Shown here one piece after another: positions 35,164 to 46,060 of a stretch of DNA of 64,000 nt. The translations under genes were made by a program, and so were the position numbers. The notes under the pieces were generated by a model that made no database searches, was not told the origin of the DNA, and saw only the letters and a list, made by a program, of their open reading frames with translations. Location of the stretch: assembly GCA_038501785.1 (NCBI GenBank), contig JBAMJR010000085.1:2063001-2127000 (forward strand). Direction: 5' to 3'. The DNA comes from Myoxocephalus aenaeus. Lineage: Eukaryota > Chordata > Actinopteri > Perciformes > Cottidae. Each line of letters opens with the position of its first letter. Positions within the stretch are counted from its first letter, which is position 1.

Positions 35164-35945
35164 ATGATGTGTGGAGGGCTGAGTGAGTTATTTGATGCTA
35201 CCAAAGAAGTTCAGACGATCTGTCAAAGTGTAAGAAAAACTAAAAGTATGAATGACTTTCTTTCACACTCAGGAAACAGGTCCTGTGTTTCATTTGAATG
35301 TTGCTGTATTCTCATTGTTATTCAGGTGAAGGTCCATGCAGAGAAAAAAGCAGGGAAAACTTATGATATTTTCACAGCCAAGAGCTACAAGACTCAGGTA
35401 GTGGCCGGGACCAACTACTTCATCAAGGTAATTATCATCATTATTTTGCAGCAACAAGATGAAGTGACATTTAAAGCGATTATAGTCAATATTGTTTTTC
35501 ACATAAACATTGGATCACGTAAATACTTTGATGTGAAATTGATTGACTAGATAAGCAGCCTCAACGATAAATTGCTCATTTTGTCTAGTCATTATTCAGT
35601 TACTACTGAACTCATATATTCTGAAAGGCATAACTATAAAATGTAAACTTGAAACTGACAACCTTAACCAATTACACAGATAATAATGTTACATGGACAT
35701 AAACAAGACTTCCAATAAAATCTTCATGTCTGCTAGATGTATAATTAAGTAACCACTTGCTAACCAGCTAGAAGTCCTCATTGATCTCCTGAAACTTTAC
35801 TTTTTCTTCCTTGCAGGTCCATGTGGGAGGAGACGAATATGTTCACCTTCGTGTTTATAAAAAACTCCTATGTCATGGAGGAGAATTAGAGTTGTCTGAT
35901 ATGCAGCAGTCCAAGAGCCAGACGGACCCTATTGGGTACTTCTAA
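35164..35945 (+). CDS. stefin-type cystatin, lineage B copy 5 (B5)
   Basis: 98-aa stefin B-like inhibitor. Exons are 35164-35229, 35326-35427 and 35817-35945. QVVAG is intact. Two positions conserved in the other B copies differ: the second loop reads KKLLCHGG, losing the hairpin Pro, and the end reads DPIGYF instead of IEYF. Intron 2 is shortened by a deletion right after the donor (GTAATTATCATC is followed directly by ATTATTTTGCAGC). Relaxed constraint at the array edge is possible; the frame is intact. Confidence 0.88.
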
Positions 35946-35979
35946 TAGGATCCTAACCCAAACACAGCATCAGTGCCTA

Positions 35980-36600
35980 CAGGTTGCCGTCTCATTATAA
36001 TCAGTGATGATCAAATTATGCTGGCTCAATATATAAAACTATGCTTCTGCAGTTTCCACTCCTAACATGTTCCAACATACTGTGTCATACTGCAGATCAT
36101 GATGTAAAGAGCATGTAAGAATGAACTATTTTGTGCAACACTCATGAATAAATGAATCTGATTATGTTGTGATATTAGGTGTTGCTTCTCTTTCTGTGGT
36201 ATTTTGATTTGTGAAACAGCTTTTATATACATCTTTTATAAACGTCTTCTGCTGGCAGATGTGAAGAAAAAGGCTTGAACAAAGAAGCAATGAAGACAAA
36301 TAGAAGTCTATTCACAACTGGGTTTAGTGTCGAATGGATATGGATCATGGACAAAGTCCCTCCTGAAGTGGCAGTCTGCTTTATGGTATATGAAATATAC
36401 CATAAAGAAGACTTCATTTAGAAAATGTGCACACACAAACAAACAATATATATTTTTTAATGTGTTGTGGCACACCCTTATCTGTTTGTCGGATTAAAAA
36501 AACTACACGTATAAACTTATTTAAATGGCTCAAACAATATATTTGATTTCTTCACCACAATCATGTGAGGTTACAGCTTTACTGTAGCTCCACCCAGAAC
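35980..36600 (+). repeat. B5 tail, diverging from the other tails
   Basis: Starts as the B 3' UTR block but diverges after about 36370, where a short palindromic insertion lies (36371-36413). No gene seen before the pseudogene promoter. Confidence 0.7.
36379..36407. repeat. Perfect 12-bp inverted repeat with 5-base loop
   Basis: CTTTATGGTATA, loop TGAAA, TATACCATAAAG. It lies in a ~43-base insertion that interrupts GTGGCATTTAG, a sequence continuous in the other tails. Confidence 0.85.
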
Positions 36601-36645
36601 TGCATCAGAGCCACCTTCCAGTCTGTATGCAGGGTGTTTACACAA

Positions 36646-36653
36646 TATAAATA
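36646..36653 (+). promoter_or_regulatory. TATA box remnant of the stefin A-like pseudogene
   Basis: TATAAATA in a diverged A-type promoter block, 95 bases upstream of the lost start codon. Confidence 0.55.
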
Positions 36654-36740
36654 CATTTAATAACCAGCTGAACATAAACCCTTGAGACGGGTAAAAGCAG
36701 ACAGTTGATTTCTCCGTTAACTTCAGCGGACCTTGTGACA

Positions 36741-37262
36741 ATAGCTGACAGAGGATGGAGTGAGACAAAAGATGGTGGAGACTGGGAAGATTTGTGTTGC
36801 AGGTGATATTCAATCTACCTTCGTTCTTCATGACAAACTACTCTCACCTCTCTGGTCTATATTTACATCACATTTTACTGAATTAATACGCAGGTGAAAC
36901 ATCAAGTGGAGGAAAAGACAGGCAAGAACTATTGGGAAGTCAAAGCAGTTAAATAAGGAATCGTCTTTTGAAAGGTGGCGAAAACTTCTTTGTCAAGGTA
37001 AATAATATTGTGATATTTGAAAAATCAAAAGCTCCAGATCCGTTTTTTTATATGATATACAGGTTGAATTCATATTATTTGTGACATCCAGTTGAATCTG
37101 TCATGTCAATGCAGAACAGTAAACACTAAACACTTGCAAGATCCAGATTAATTAATTTAAATGTCCAATATTCCTGCAGGTTCATGTTGGAGATGACGAC
37201 GCTCATGTTCTGTGCGGGGTGCAGCAGCACAAAACCAGAGAAGAGCCCTCGTTCCTTTTACA
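36741..37262 (+). pseudogene. stefin lineage A pseudogene
   Basis: A-like copy at the right edge of the array. The start codon is ATA at 36741. The exon 2 remnant (36894-36997) is 104 rather than 102 bases, has a TAA where KYRTQ should continue, and its QxVxG region is frameshifted. The exon 3 remnant starts at 37180 and has lost the strand and second hairpin between GDDDAHV and the VQQHKTREEP stretch. A poly(A) signal remains near 37430. It is more diverged than any intact copy, so it is probably an old member, not a recent casualty. Confidence 0.88.
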
Positions 37263-37439
37263 AACTGATCAAACAACCTGCTTCAACAGTGAACTACCAA
37301 CAGGCTGCAGTCTCATGTCAAAAAGCTGCTTCTTCATCCTGAAGTGATTTGACGTCGACTATGAATGTATGAACACAAAGATATGTGGTCTTGGGAAGCA
37401 ACAAGTTGAATGCACTTCATTCTAAAGAAATAATAAAGA

Positions 37440-38279
37440 AACCATTAAAGAAATATGTATTTCTTGTGATTCGTATAAGTATTTGTCTGATTTCTCAATT
37501 AGAAACCATTTTGGATGGAAGAAACGGTTACAAATGAATTTTAAAAAGGTACATTAATCTCTTTAGTTTACACAAACTTTAACAGAGACATAGATTTTTA
37601 GCTTTATTATATTGTGTGTTCCGATCATACAAACCAGGAAACACGGTCCTACCATGTGTTCACCTGAGATGAATAATAAAAAAAAAAGGAGTAGGGAGCA
37701 TCCAGAATCTCACCAAGCAATGAAATACACTAATGACCCGTCTACAAACGTTCCTGAATCAAACAAAGAGGAATAACATTATGCGCCTACAGCCTGCCAG
37801 CAGCTCTGTGAGGCTGAACTGAGGCTCAGTGCTAACATGCTCACATTCATTAGGATTCATGAGCTGGGAACCATGAATGTCTGTACACAATTACTGCCAA
37901 TTCTTCTGACCGTTGTGTAGACATTTAATTGGATTAAACTGTACCACTTCATTGCATTTAGAAAACGCGGTGCTCCTCAAAAGACTCACAAATGATTTAA
38001 ATCACAGACAACACGTTGCTTGAAAACATTTCATTGTCTTTAAAAAAAAAAAAAAAATCTTTTTGTACAATGTTTCTCATTAAAGAAGCACACTAATGAC
38101 TTTTGTACAGCTGTGGTAATGCAATGCGACAGTCACAATGGAATACAAGTGTGTTGGAGAAGAGGTCCGAGCGTTCTGGATGGTCTGCAGCCTGCAGTCG
38201 GGACTCCGCAGCAGGTCATAGTTTCAGCTCGTCTGGATTCAAACCTCAAGTGAAGCAGCTCCTCTCATCAGACGGAGCT
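37440..38279. other. Intergenic region between the stefin array and mix23
   Basis: AT-rich DNA without repeat blocks of the array. It contains an A run near 38041-38056 and must include the mix23 3' UTR. No gene recognised; the open frame at 38103-38354 overlaps the mix23 3' end and is a shadow. Confidence 0.6.
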
Positions 38280-38813
38280 TCACTTCACCTTCGGAGGCGT
38301 GTAGTGGATTCTGCACCTTTCACTGAAAATCTTACCACGGCAAATCAGGGATAAGTAACTTATAAGACAGCGACAGAGCATTTAGGTGCGATTATAGGAC
38401 GTTACTGTTAATAGTGAGCATACCTTTAGACTTCTATCATTGATAACTTCTTCAACATTCAGCTCTGACTGCATAAGCTTTAACTGGAAACAAGGAAGGA
38501 AAAATGCATTACTTAATATTTCATAACGTATATGATAACACCCATTGCCGTCTCCCATAAGATTGTTAATATAACTCTACTTAAAAAGGGTAAGTTCACC
38601 AAAATTGGAAAAACAAAAACATAATTTCTCATCGACAACTTTTTAGACATGAAGATAGTTGGATAGATGAGAGACAGCAGGTCAGATTATTTGTCGTTGT
38701 TTTGAGATACAAGTCTGGAATTTCTGTCGCCACACCAGCACCATGGAGGAGAACATTTATTAGTTTGTGGTGCTCACAGTGTGAAACAATTACTAAAGTA
38801 CTCCAACAATTCA

Positions 38814-38878
<65 letters not shown>

Positions 38879-40232
38879 CAAAAAGAATGGTCCAAATAAA
38901 AGCAGCAGAAGCCAAAAATATTCATACTTTTAGTCAAGTCAAGGGGTCAACCATTTCCCATAAAGAAAGTGAATAGCATCTTTCATTAGAACTGTGCCTA
39001 ATTCTCTCCAAATGAGGATTGTATTTCAAGGAGTCTTCCAGCTACAGATGGCTCATATTTTAGAGCTTGGTGGTGTTTAAAGCCCTCTAGTGTGAGAAAC
39101 AGGACCTACTTTTGTTTGCTCCTTTCTGAGCAGTCTGATGAGGGCCAGGTTTTCGCTGTCTTTTGCTCTTTGTTCCCGCAGTTGTCCCACCTCCTCTGAA
39201 GTTTGAGCTATACAGGACTTGATAGCTTTGTCTCTGGTCAGATGGGCGTCCATCATCTGTGGAACGCATGAGATTATTGCTGGAACTGGTTTAATATGAT
39301 ATGAAAAATACATTATTTTAGTCACTCACAGACTCATAGAGGTGTTTGCACGTTTGTGTGGCATCCACTTTGCCTGAGAAGGAGACGGTGGGCACGGAGG
39401 TGTTCAGCGCATAGACGATGCGGTCATCTATGCTGCGCATCACCTTCAGCATCTCCTGAAAAAGAGGCAGTCAGCAACTTCCCTTCAACTGAAACCAAAG
39501 CAATGATTTAAAGCTCCATTTTTTTCTGTTTGTTATGTTGCAATACATCACATTTAATTGATCTCTGGTTATCAGTGCATAGCCTGATGTCTAAGAAAAA
39601 GCAGATAATCAACACAGAGACAGTGGACTTTTCGACTTTCTGTAAGCAGTGCAGAGAAATTTGAATATATCTTAAATGAGCAAATATAGCAGATAACAGC
39701 TTGAACAACTGCGTAGAATAGCAACATGTTTCAAGCTAGAGCGCAGCCTGCGTCCAAGCCTTTCCATTGCACATTAAGGCTAAATGTCTTCACTCTCCTG
39801 CAACAAGTGAATGCCTACTTGTGCCACCTTGAGAGGTGGTAGTATGCTGACCCCTGGGTATTTTTGCTTTTTATGTTATCTTGAAAATTAGGCCAACTTA
39901 GTGACTGGAGGTACTTAATCAACAAGTTCGGTAAATCACATGCTGGCCGACCGGGTTGTTCATCTGAAGACCCGTGACCGTGATGTTTAAACCGTGTGCA
40001 GACTGTTTCAGCCCTGCTGCTCCAGTCTGTGTGACCATTAGTGATCAGGAGGGTCACCCGTTCACTGGCTTGACGTGACACAGAAACAACACCGCATCTG
40101 AACTTTCAAGAGGTTCTGATTCAGATCGCAGCAAATCAGTGACACGTTATCACAGAGCTTTGCATTATTCGTTGATATTACCTGAAACATTGAAAAGTCC
40201 TCACAGTTTAAAGTTCCACCGGACGCAGCCAT
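38280..40232 (-). CDS. mix23: MIX23 / CCDC58 homologue
   Basis: Small coiled-coil protein of the MIX23 (CCDC58) family, which in yeast is an intermembrane-space protein supporting mitochondrial import. Five exons in coding order: 40232-40182, 39455-39330, 39256-39110, 38483-38424 and 38330-38280, all phase 0. They encode 17+42+49+20+16 = 144 aa, the same length as I recall for the human protein. Characteristic segments include NCEDF, MRSIDDRIVYALN, TCKHLYES, SCIAQTSEEV, LRKEQTKLK and SERCRIHYTPPK. The paired cysteines TC...C fit the twin-cysteine character of the family. It is head to head with fam162a. Intron 3 holds a TA microsatellite near 38815-38875. Confidence 0.95.
38815..38875. repeat. 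TA microsatellite in mix23 intron 3
   Basis: About 30 TA units; the poly-Ile/Tyr frames on both strands are artefacts of it. Confidence 0.97.
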
Positions 40233-40818
40233 GGTGGACTGATTGGTCCTCTGTCCGCACGACGCGGGCGCACGCACTGTTCAAGACGATGCCTGAATAC
40301 AAACCACCTCGATCAAGCTAAATATATTACCCCGTCATTCCGAATATTGAAAGCTTTATCGCGGTATGAGTCAATAGGCAATGTCACTATTAAAATAAAA
40401 GTACCATCGATTTAAAAAACAAAACAAAAAACGTTACACAACGTGATGGAATCCTCCGTTGTTGTGTCAAAGTCTGTTTCACATCGTTTTAAATTGTCCC
40501 CTACCCCTTACTTTAACCTACACTTAAGCCAAACCAGTCATCTTTGTGATGCTTAAGCATGATTAAAGAACCCGACTTAAAATATAACTACAGCTATGTA
40601 TGGTAAACAATATTCGTGGAGAAAACAGACTTTAACGAGAAACACGTCTCATTTTTGATCAGGCATATACACAGGTTCCTATGCTTATGTCAGCGGGTCC
40701 TGTTGGCCAGTCGTTGAAAACGCAGTTAGTTGACTTTCAACACAACCAGCAGCTGACGGAAGCCAAGGTGTTACTGCGCAGTTTAATGGCTTGATGGACA
40801 CAGTGTACCTTTAGAAAC
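40233..40818. promoter_or_regulatory. Bidirectional promoter region of mix23 and fam162a
   Basis: 586 bases separate the two divergent start codons, and both genes relate to mitochondria. No TATA box at a convincing position was seen on either side. Confidence 0.5.
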
Positions 40819-43582
40819 ATGAATTTGGTCAGATCTCGCCTTTCCTTTGGCAACTTTATAGGTTCGTATTATTAACTATAATTTGTGTGTTATTTGTTTT
40901 TATTAAAAACTGCCTGAAAGTGTCTCCTCCCCCACTCGGTGTTTGTGTATTTATAACTTAAAAACAACTTTATAGCTTGCAGCTGCAGTTGTAGTAATCT
41001 TGCATACGACTAACTATTGATAGTTTAATATATTGTATATATATATATATTTTGTACTTCTCGTTCTTTGAATGTCATACCATAATGCGAGTAAACGATT
41101 AATACGTGGCTATGAAAGCTGTTGATAGCTGGTAGGTGTATTTGGGGCATTTGTAGTCCGGGTTCAAGTCTCATCCAAATTAAAGCCTCACTAAATGCTT
41201 TGACCGAGCAAACCCTTTTGTTTAGACTTTGTCACCCTTAAACACCTCCGTCCTGTTTTGAAAGTGGGCAGCACATTGGGTGCCCTTATGATTGTAATGG
41301 TGTGATGTCTCCTGTGAGTACTTTTTGTATTTATGTAAAATGAGTTGTGATATTTTAACATTATGATTAGAGCTGCAATTCTTAGAACAGAAACATAATC
41401 AGCAACTGTTTGTAAAATTGTTACAGATTAAAGATTACCAAACAAAAAAAATAATAATTTCGAAGTTCCAGCCTCTCAGTTGTGATGACCTGCTGCTATT
41501 CTTTGTCTTATGTGAAAGTAAACAGAATCATTGTTTTTTTGGACTGCTTAACCAAAATCAAAAGTTTGATTTAGCCCTTGTTATGATTCTTCCTAGAGCC
41601 AATATGCTCATGGTCTTTTTTAAATATCTCATCAGGTCAGAGGTGCAGACAGGTCACTGAAACATGGAGCCACAGAGGGATGTGCAGTAAACCACAGGAG
41701 GCCAAAGCAGAGCCTCTGCCTGCAGTCCCAGCAGCAGGTAGAGTTGTGGATCCTGTGGGTAGACAGATTACTGTCTAGAAATCATGTCCATGTTTAGTTG
41801 TCATGTGATGTCATTGATGCTTCAATCAGTCGAGTGTTGCGGTCCTAAACACTCACACATAATCAGAGATCGGGGTCTCCAATGCTGTAGGAACACAGTC
41901 AGAAAGGCCTTTTTATTCTGTGTGAGCTGGAACTATTTTACATTTCAGAACATTGTACTACCCTAGTAGCTGAATGGTTACTGTGCATACATTGTGAGTG
42001 CAACGTCCCGGTTCAACTCTAAACATGGGACCTTTGTTGCATGTCACACCTTTCACCCTGTTTCCAGTCTGCCAGTTTTACTCTCTTCATCTGTTCAATG
42101 ATGGGGAAACAAATATCTTCAATATATAATAAACGATAAAAGGGTGTATGTCTCAGAACAAGACAGAGAGAGTAAATGACCCCACATTGATTGCCAGAGG
42201 ACTTTGTACATCACAGGTCACTTGTTGCCATAGCAAGGATGTGAAAGTTTTCTTTAGTCCCATCGGGAGGAAGGACACAGGAAGTGGGGTTACAGTCAGG
42301 GGTGATGGAGCTAACGACTGGGACTTGTGAAACGAAACTTCTCTGAATAATAATATTTTTTTCTTCAAGATGTGGATTCGTGGACATAAACTCTGTTTCT
42401 TTGTTCGTTCTAACGTGTGCTTTCTTCCTCACAGGGCAGCCCACTGCTCCTTAACCAAGCATGGGTCAAATGCAGAGAAGAATTTCCCCAAGGGGATTAA
42501 TAAAGGATAATTTCTTTCTTCTTTCTCTATACAGAGCCTCGTGCCGGATTCAAACTCCCCGGCTACAAGCCGTCAAATCTGGACAAGAAGATTCTGCTCT
42601 GGTCGGGACGTTTCAAGACCGCAGACCAGATACCAGCGCTTGTGTCGTAAGTAGCCTTTTCCTGTTTATACCAGACCTCCCAGTACACTTGCATCTGATT
42701 GGCTCTTCGCGTGATATCGTTAAGATAATTCACGCAAACAGAGCTAACTAACTGGATCGTTGTTGCTTCTGCTGTGGTAAGCTGATATTCCAAGATGACT
42801 GCAGTTCAAACAAGGCGTCTGTTTTTGGCTGGAGGTAATTACTGCTGTCCCTGAAATCAGGGTGGAGATCATATCTGGTCTGCTGCGATGATAAAAGACC
42901 CGACTGTCACGCATTCAAACTGCAGACCTTCCGCCTCCTGCACTCACAATGAACCAAACATCTAAATGAGAGCAGCATTAATAGCTGGTGGCGATTGTTG
43001 ACATATTGCCATTGTATGGAGGAACATGCAGAAAAGAAAAGCTTAAAACAGCACATTGTATATGATGAGGATATTGTTCTTAATGTATTCAGTTATCTGG
43101 CTACACTGACGTTTGTTTGTGCACCTGCCCGCACCGCAGGTTTGAGACGATTGATGCTGCCAGAAACAAAGTCAGAGTGAAAGCCTGCTATGTGATGATG
43201 GCGACCACAATAGGGGCCTGTCTAATTACGGTGTTCCTGGGCAAAAGGGTGAGTGGCAATAGACAGTATCAGTTTACAAGGAGGAACATTTTAGTTACAT
43301 TGTTTACAACAATGTGAAAGAGCTGTTTTGTCTCTGCATTGCTCATGAATTAACCATTTTGTTCTACACAAAAAAAGTAAAGGTTACCACTGTTATGCAT
43401 TTTAGAGAAAATACAAATAAAGTGGAACCTGAGCATTTTTTTCAAATCTCATTTGTCTCATTTTGTCACAGGCGGTCGGCAGGCACGAGTCCCTGACGAG
43501 TCAAAACATGGAGAAAAAAGCTAGATGGAGGGAGGAACTACAAAGAGAGAAGGAAGCTGCTATTGCCCTGTCTGAGAAGTGA
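40819..43582 (+). CDS. fam162a: FAM162 family mitochondrial protein (fam162a)
   Basis: Mammalian FAM162A (HGTD-P) is a hypoxia-responsive mitochondrial protein linked to apoptosis. Exons are 40819-40861, 41636-41737, 42535-42646, 43140-43248 and 43472-43582, giving 158 aa. The arginine-rich, acid-poor N-terminus looks like a mitochondrial presequence. Family signatures are KKILLWSGRFK, then RFETIDAARNKVRVK, a single membrane segment (YVMMATTIGACLITVFLG) and a basic C-terminal helix with ESLTSQNMEKKARWREE. The splice phases (1,1,2,0) are mutually consistent. Neighbours mix23 and kpna1 are the same as in human. The poly(A) signal is at 43929-43934. Confidence 0.95.
41781..41940 (+). repeat. Dispersed repeat copy in fam162a intron 2
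   Basis: Diverged similarity to 45540-45690: ATGTCCATGTTT, ATGCTTCAATCAG and TAATCAGAGAT appear in the same order. Class unknown. Confidence 0.55.
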
Positions 43583-43928
43583 TGGAAGACAACAAGACCC
43601 TGCGTACACCCCCGCTCTAGATAACACACAACTATGGATTATTCATTTCTGAAAGCCAATATAAGGTTTTACCTTTTCAGTGAATACATTGAGGTTATAA
43701 ACTGGCGCCTGTTTTTGAGGAAACAGCACTAACAATTGTTGTGGCGGCAGTATTTGGTTGTATCCAAGGACCGTTGAAACTTCAGCCCTAAAGGGTTTCA
43801 ATGGGCTTCAGTTTTCAAAGAGAAAGTCAAGAAGTGGATCATGTCGTGTCCTGATACTTATGTGATTATACTAGTTTGTTTGTGACTGACATCTATGTCT
43901 GTATATAGTCAACACCAAAATAAGAATC

Positions 43929-43934
43929 AAATAA
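43929..43934 (+). terminator. poly(A) signal of fam162a
   Basis: AATAAA about 350 bases after the stop. Confidence 0.6.
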
Positions 43935-45459
43935 AGTATTGCTTCTTGAAGATTCCCATCTGATTTAATGACATGATCTAATTGTATATAAACTGCAACC
44001 ATTAAGCCAAAGATCTAAGTTAGTTACTTTTTACTATTTATAGACAAAACAATGAATTGAGAAAATAATCTTCAGACGAATTGATAATGAAAATAAATCT
44101 TTCACAGAGGTACTACATTTCTTCAGCTGTATGGCAGTCAAGGAAATGCCCCCCAAAATGATTAATCCTGGACACAAACTACAATGAAACTGATTCACTT
44201 GCACTGTGGTTCACGAACCAGCTTTTATGCAAATGGCATAACAGGGACAGTTGCACAAACGCAATACAACAAACAGTAATTAACATGTAGAGCTGGTAAT
44301 CTCTAGCAGAGAGTTTGTAAAAGTAAGCAATGTTAAGAGGACTTGGTAAACAAACATTCAATTTTGTTAACTAAGGTGATCACCAGTATTCAAGTTTTTA
44401 TCTGGATTTTTGTTGAAATTATCTGGAAGGATTCCTGTTAAATAAAGTGTATGGCACCCCAACTAAATCAAAACATTGTTTTTAATAAAGACCAGCTTCA
44501 GACCCAATAGCGGATATATGTGCTGATGTTTTGGCAGATCAAATTGGAAAATGCTACCTGAATGTGTGTTGGAAAGACATTTAGACTGCTCATGTTTTAG
44601 CAGCCAATTTTCCAAGATTCTGACTTCTTTTGTTACAATACAGTTTTTCTAGCTTTGCTGAGGCAGCATGATTTACTGATTGTAATTAGTGTGCTAACAG
44701 TTTCAGTCCACAATCTGTTCTGGGTAAACAGTGAAGTACATTGTAATCCTTATCATACCAGAAGGGGGTCGAGGATTCAGACCACACCTCTTTACACCTC
44801 ACTTCCTGAGGAGGGAAAAGCCGTGTCATCAACCAATTCAATAGTTAATGCAAAAACTATGGTATATTCTTGAGGAGCAGGTATCAGTCCTGAACTAAAG
44901 TGCTGCAAATGAAATGAAAATATGGTAAGATAATACAAATTCCCGTTGGTCTGCTGCTGGTCAGATTCCAAGGTTAAAAAGTCTGCTTTGTCTCGTCCAA
45001 GTCTGTCTATTTGTCTCAGTGCGAGGGAAGACTCCAATTCCCATGGTTCCATGGGGTTATTCACATCACACCAGAGGCTGTGTCTAAACTCTTATAGGTG
45101 AAGCCTGTGCAGTTGGAAAGTCCCATTACTAGATAAAGGAATGCATGATATGAGATCCAGGAGCAAGCAGCAGATCCTTGCTGGATCCAAGATCCAACAA
45201 GCAGCATGGTGGACAAGCTCCACCCCTCAGCGACAGTCAAGTTCCTAATTTGTCCATCTGTGGTAACTTATCCAATGGTCGGAGAGAGGAGATGAGGGAA
45301 TTCAACCTCCATTTTTGAGTTAGTTAAGTGCCTTTAGTAGAGGTCAGTTGAGTCCTTGTGTAGGGACTGGCCACATGGCCCCAGTTCGGTCCAAAGACCA
45401 CAGTCAAACATGATCAACGTCTCATGGTCAGTCCAGTGTTTAGGTTCAATCATTCTTCT

Positions 45460-45462
<3 letters not shown>

Positions 45463-45538
<76 letters not shown>
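45463..45538. repeat. GT microsatellite
   Basis: About 37 GT units; the poly-Cys/Val frames are artefacts. Confidence 0.97.
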
Positions 45539-45539
<1 letters not shown>

Positions 45540-45541
<2 letters not shown>

Positions 45542-45690
45542 TCGCGTCCATGTTTGTCCGTCTTGTGAGTCCTTCATGCTTCAATCAGACGAGCAGTGCA
45601 GTCCAACAAACTTCCACTTAATCAGAGATAGGGTTGGCCAATCCGACGGGAACACCGAGAAGTGCTTTTCATTTGGGATGAGCTGAGGAA
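45540..45690 (+). repeat. Dispersed repeat, second copy
   Basis: Partner of 41781-41940. Its start adjoins the GT microsatellite. Confidence 0.55.
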
Positions 45691-46060
45691 ATCCAAAAAG
45701 TACGACGGTGGTGTTACAGGGACAACCTGCTTGTAGGAGACCCTGGGGCCTGAGCAGGTGGGTGGGTTTCAGACGCAGAGGTGAGCTCAGCGCAAGACAG
45801 AATGACGAGTGAAACCTTCACAAACTGGCTGACAAGACTGCAGAACGTGACCCACGTTTGACGCTACGCACACACGTGCTCCTGTAATGTTACATTTGTC
45901 ATAATCATGATAATGATTAAATCAATCTCTCTGACGATGGGAAGGGGAGGAGGAGAGCCGTGGGTTGTCGTAACCCTTGATCGTGGCAGTGGGCAGAGAG
46001 TGAGAGAAATGAGCAGAGGTGAGGATGAAGGTGGCGCACATGGGCAGGGAGGATTTAGCA

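Larger units (their letters stand above)
43935..46060. other. Intergenic region and kpna1 3' UTR
   Basis: No coding sequence recognised, and in particular no WDR5B-like intronless WD-repeat gene, which occupies this position in human. It contains a GT microsatellite (45463-45538) and a dispersed repeat (45540-45690). The part adjoining 46060 should be kpna1 3' UTR. Confidence 0.7.

Noticed and set aside
45356..45621. Cys/Val repeat frames
   Set aside because: Translation of the GT microsatellite.
43935..46060. wdr5b between fam162a and kpna1
   Set aside because: No long open frame or WD-repeat sequence on either strand.
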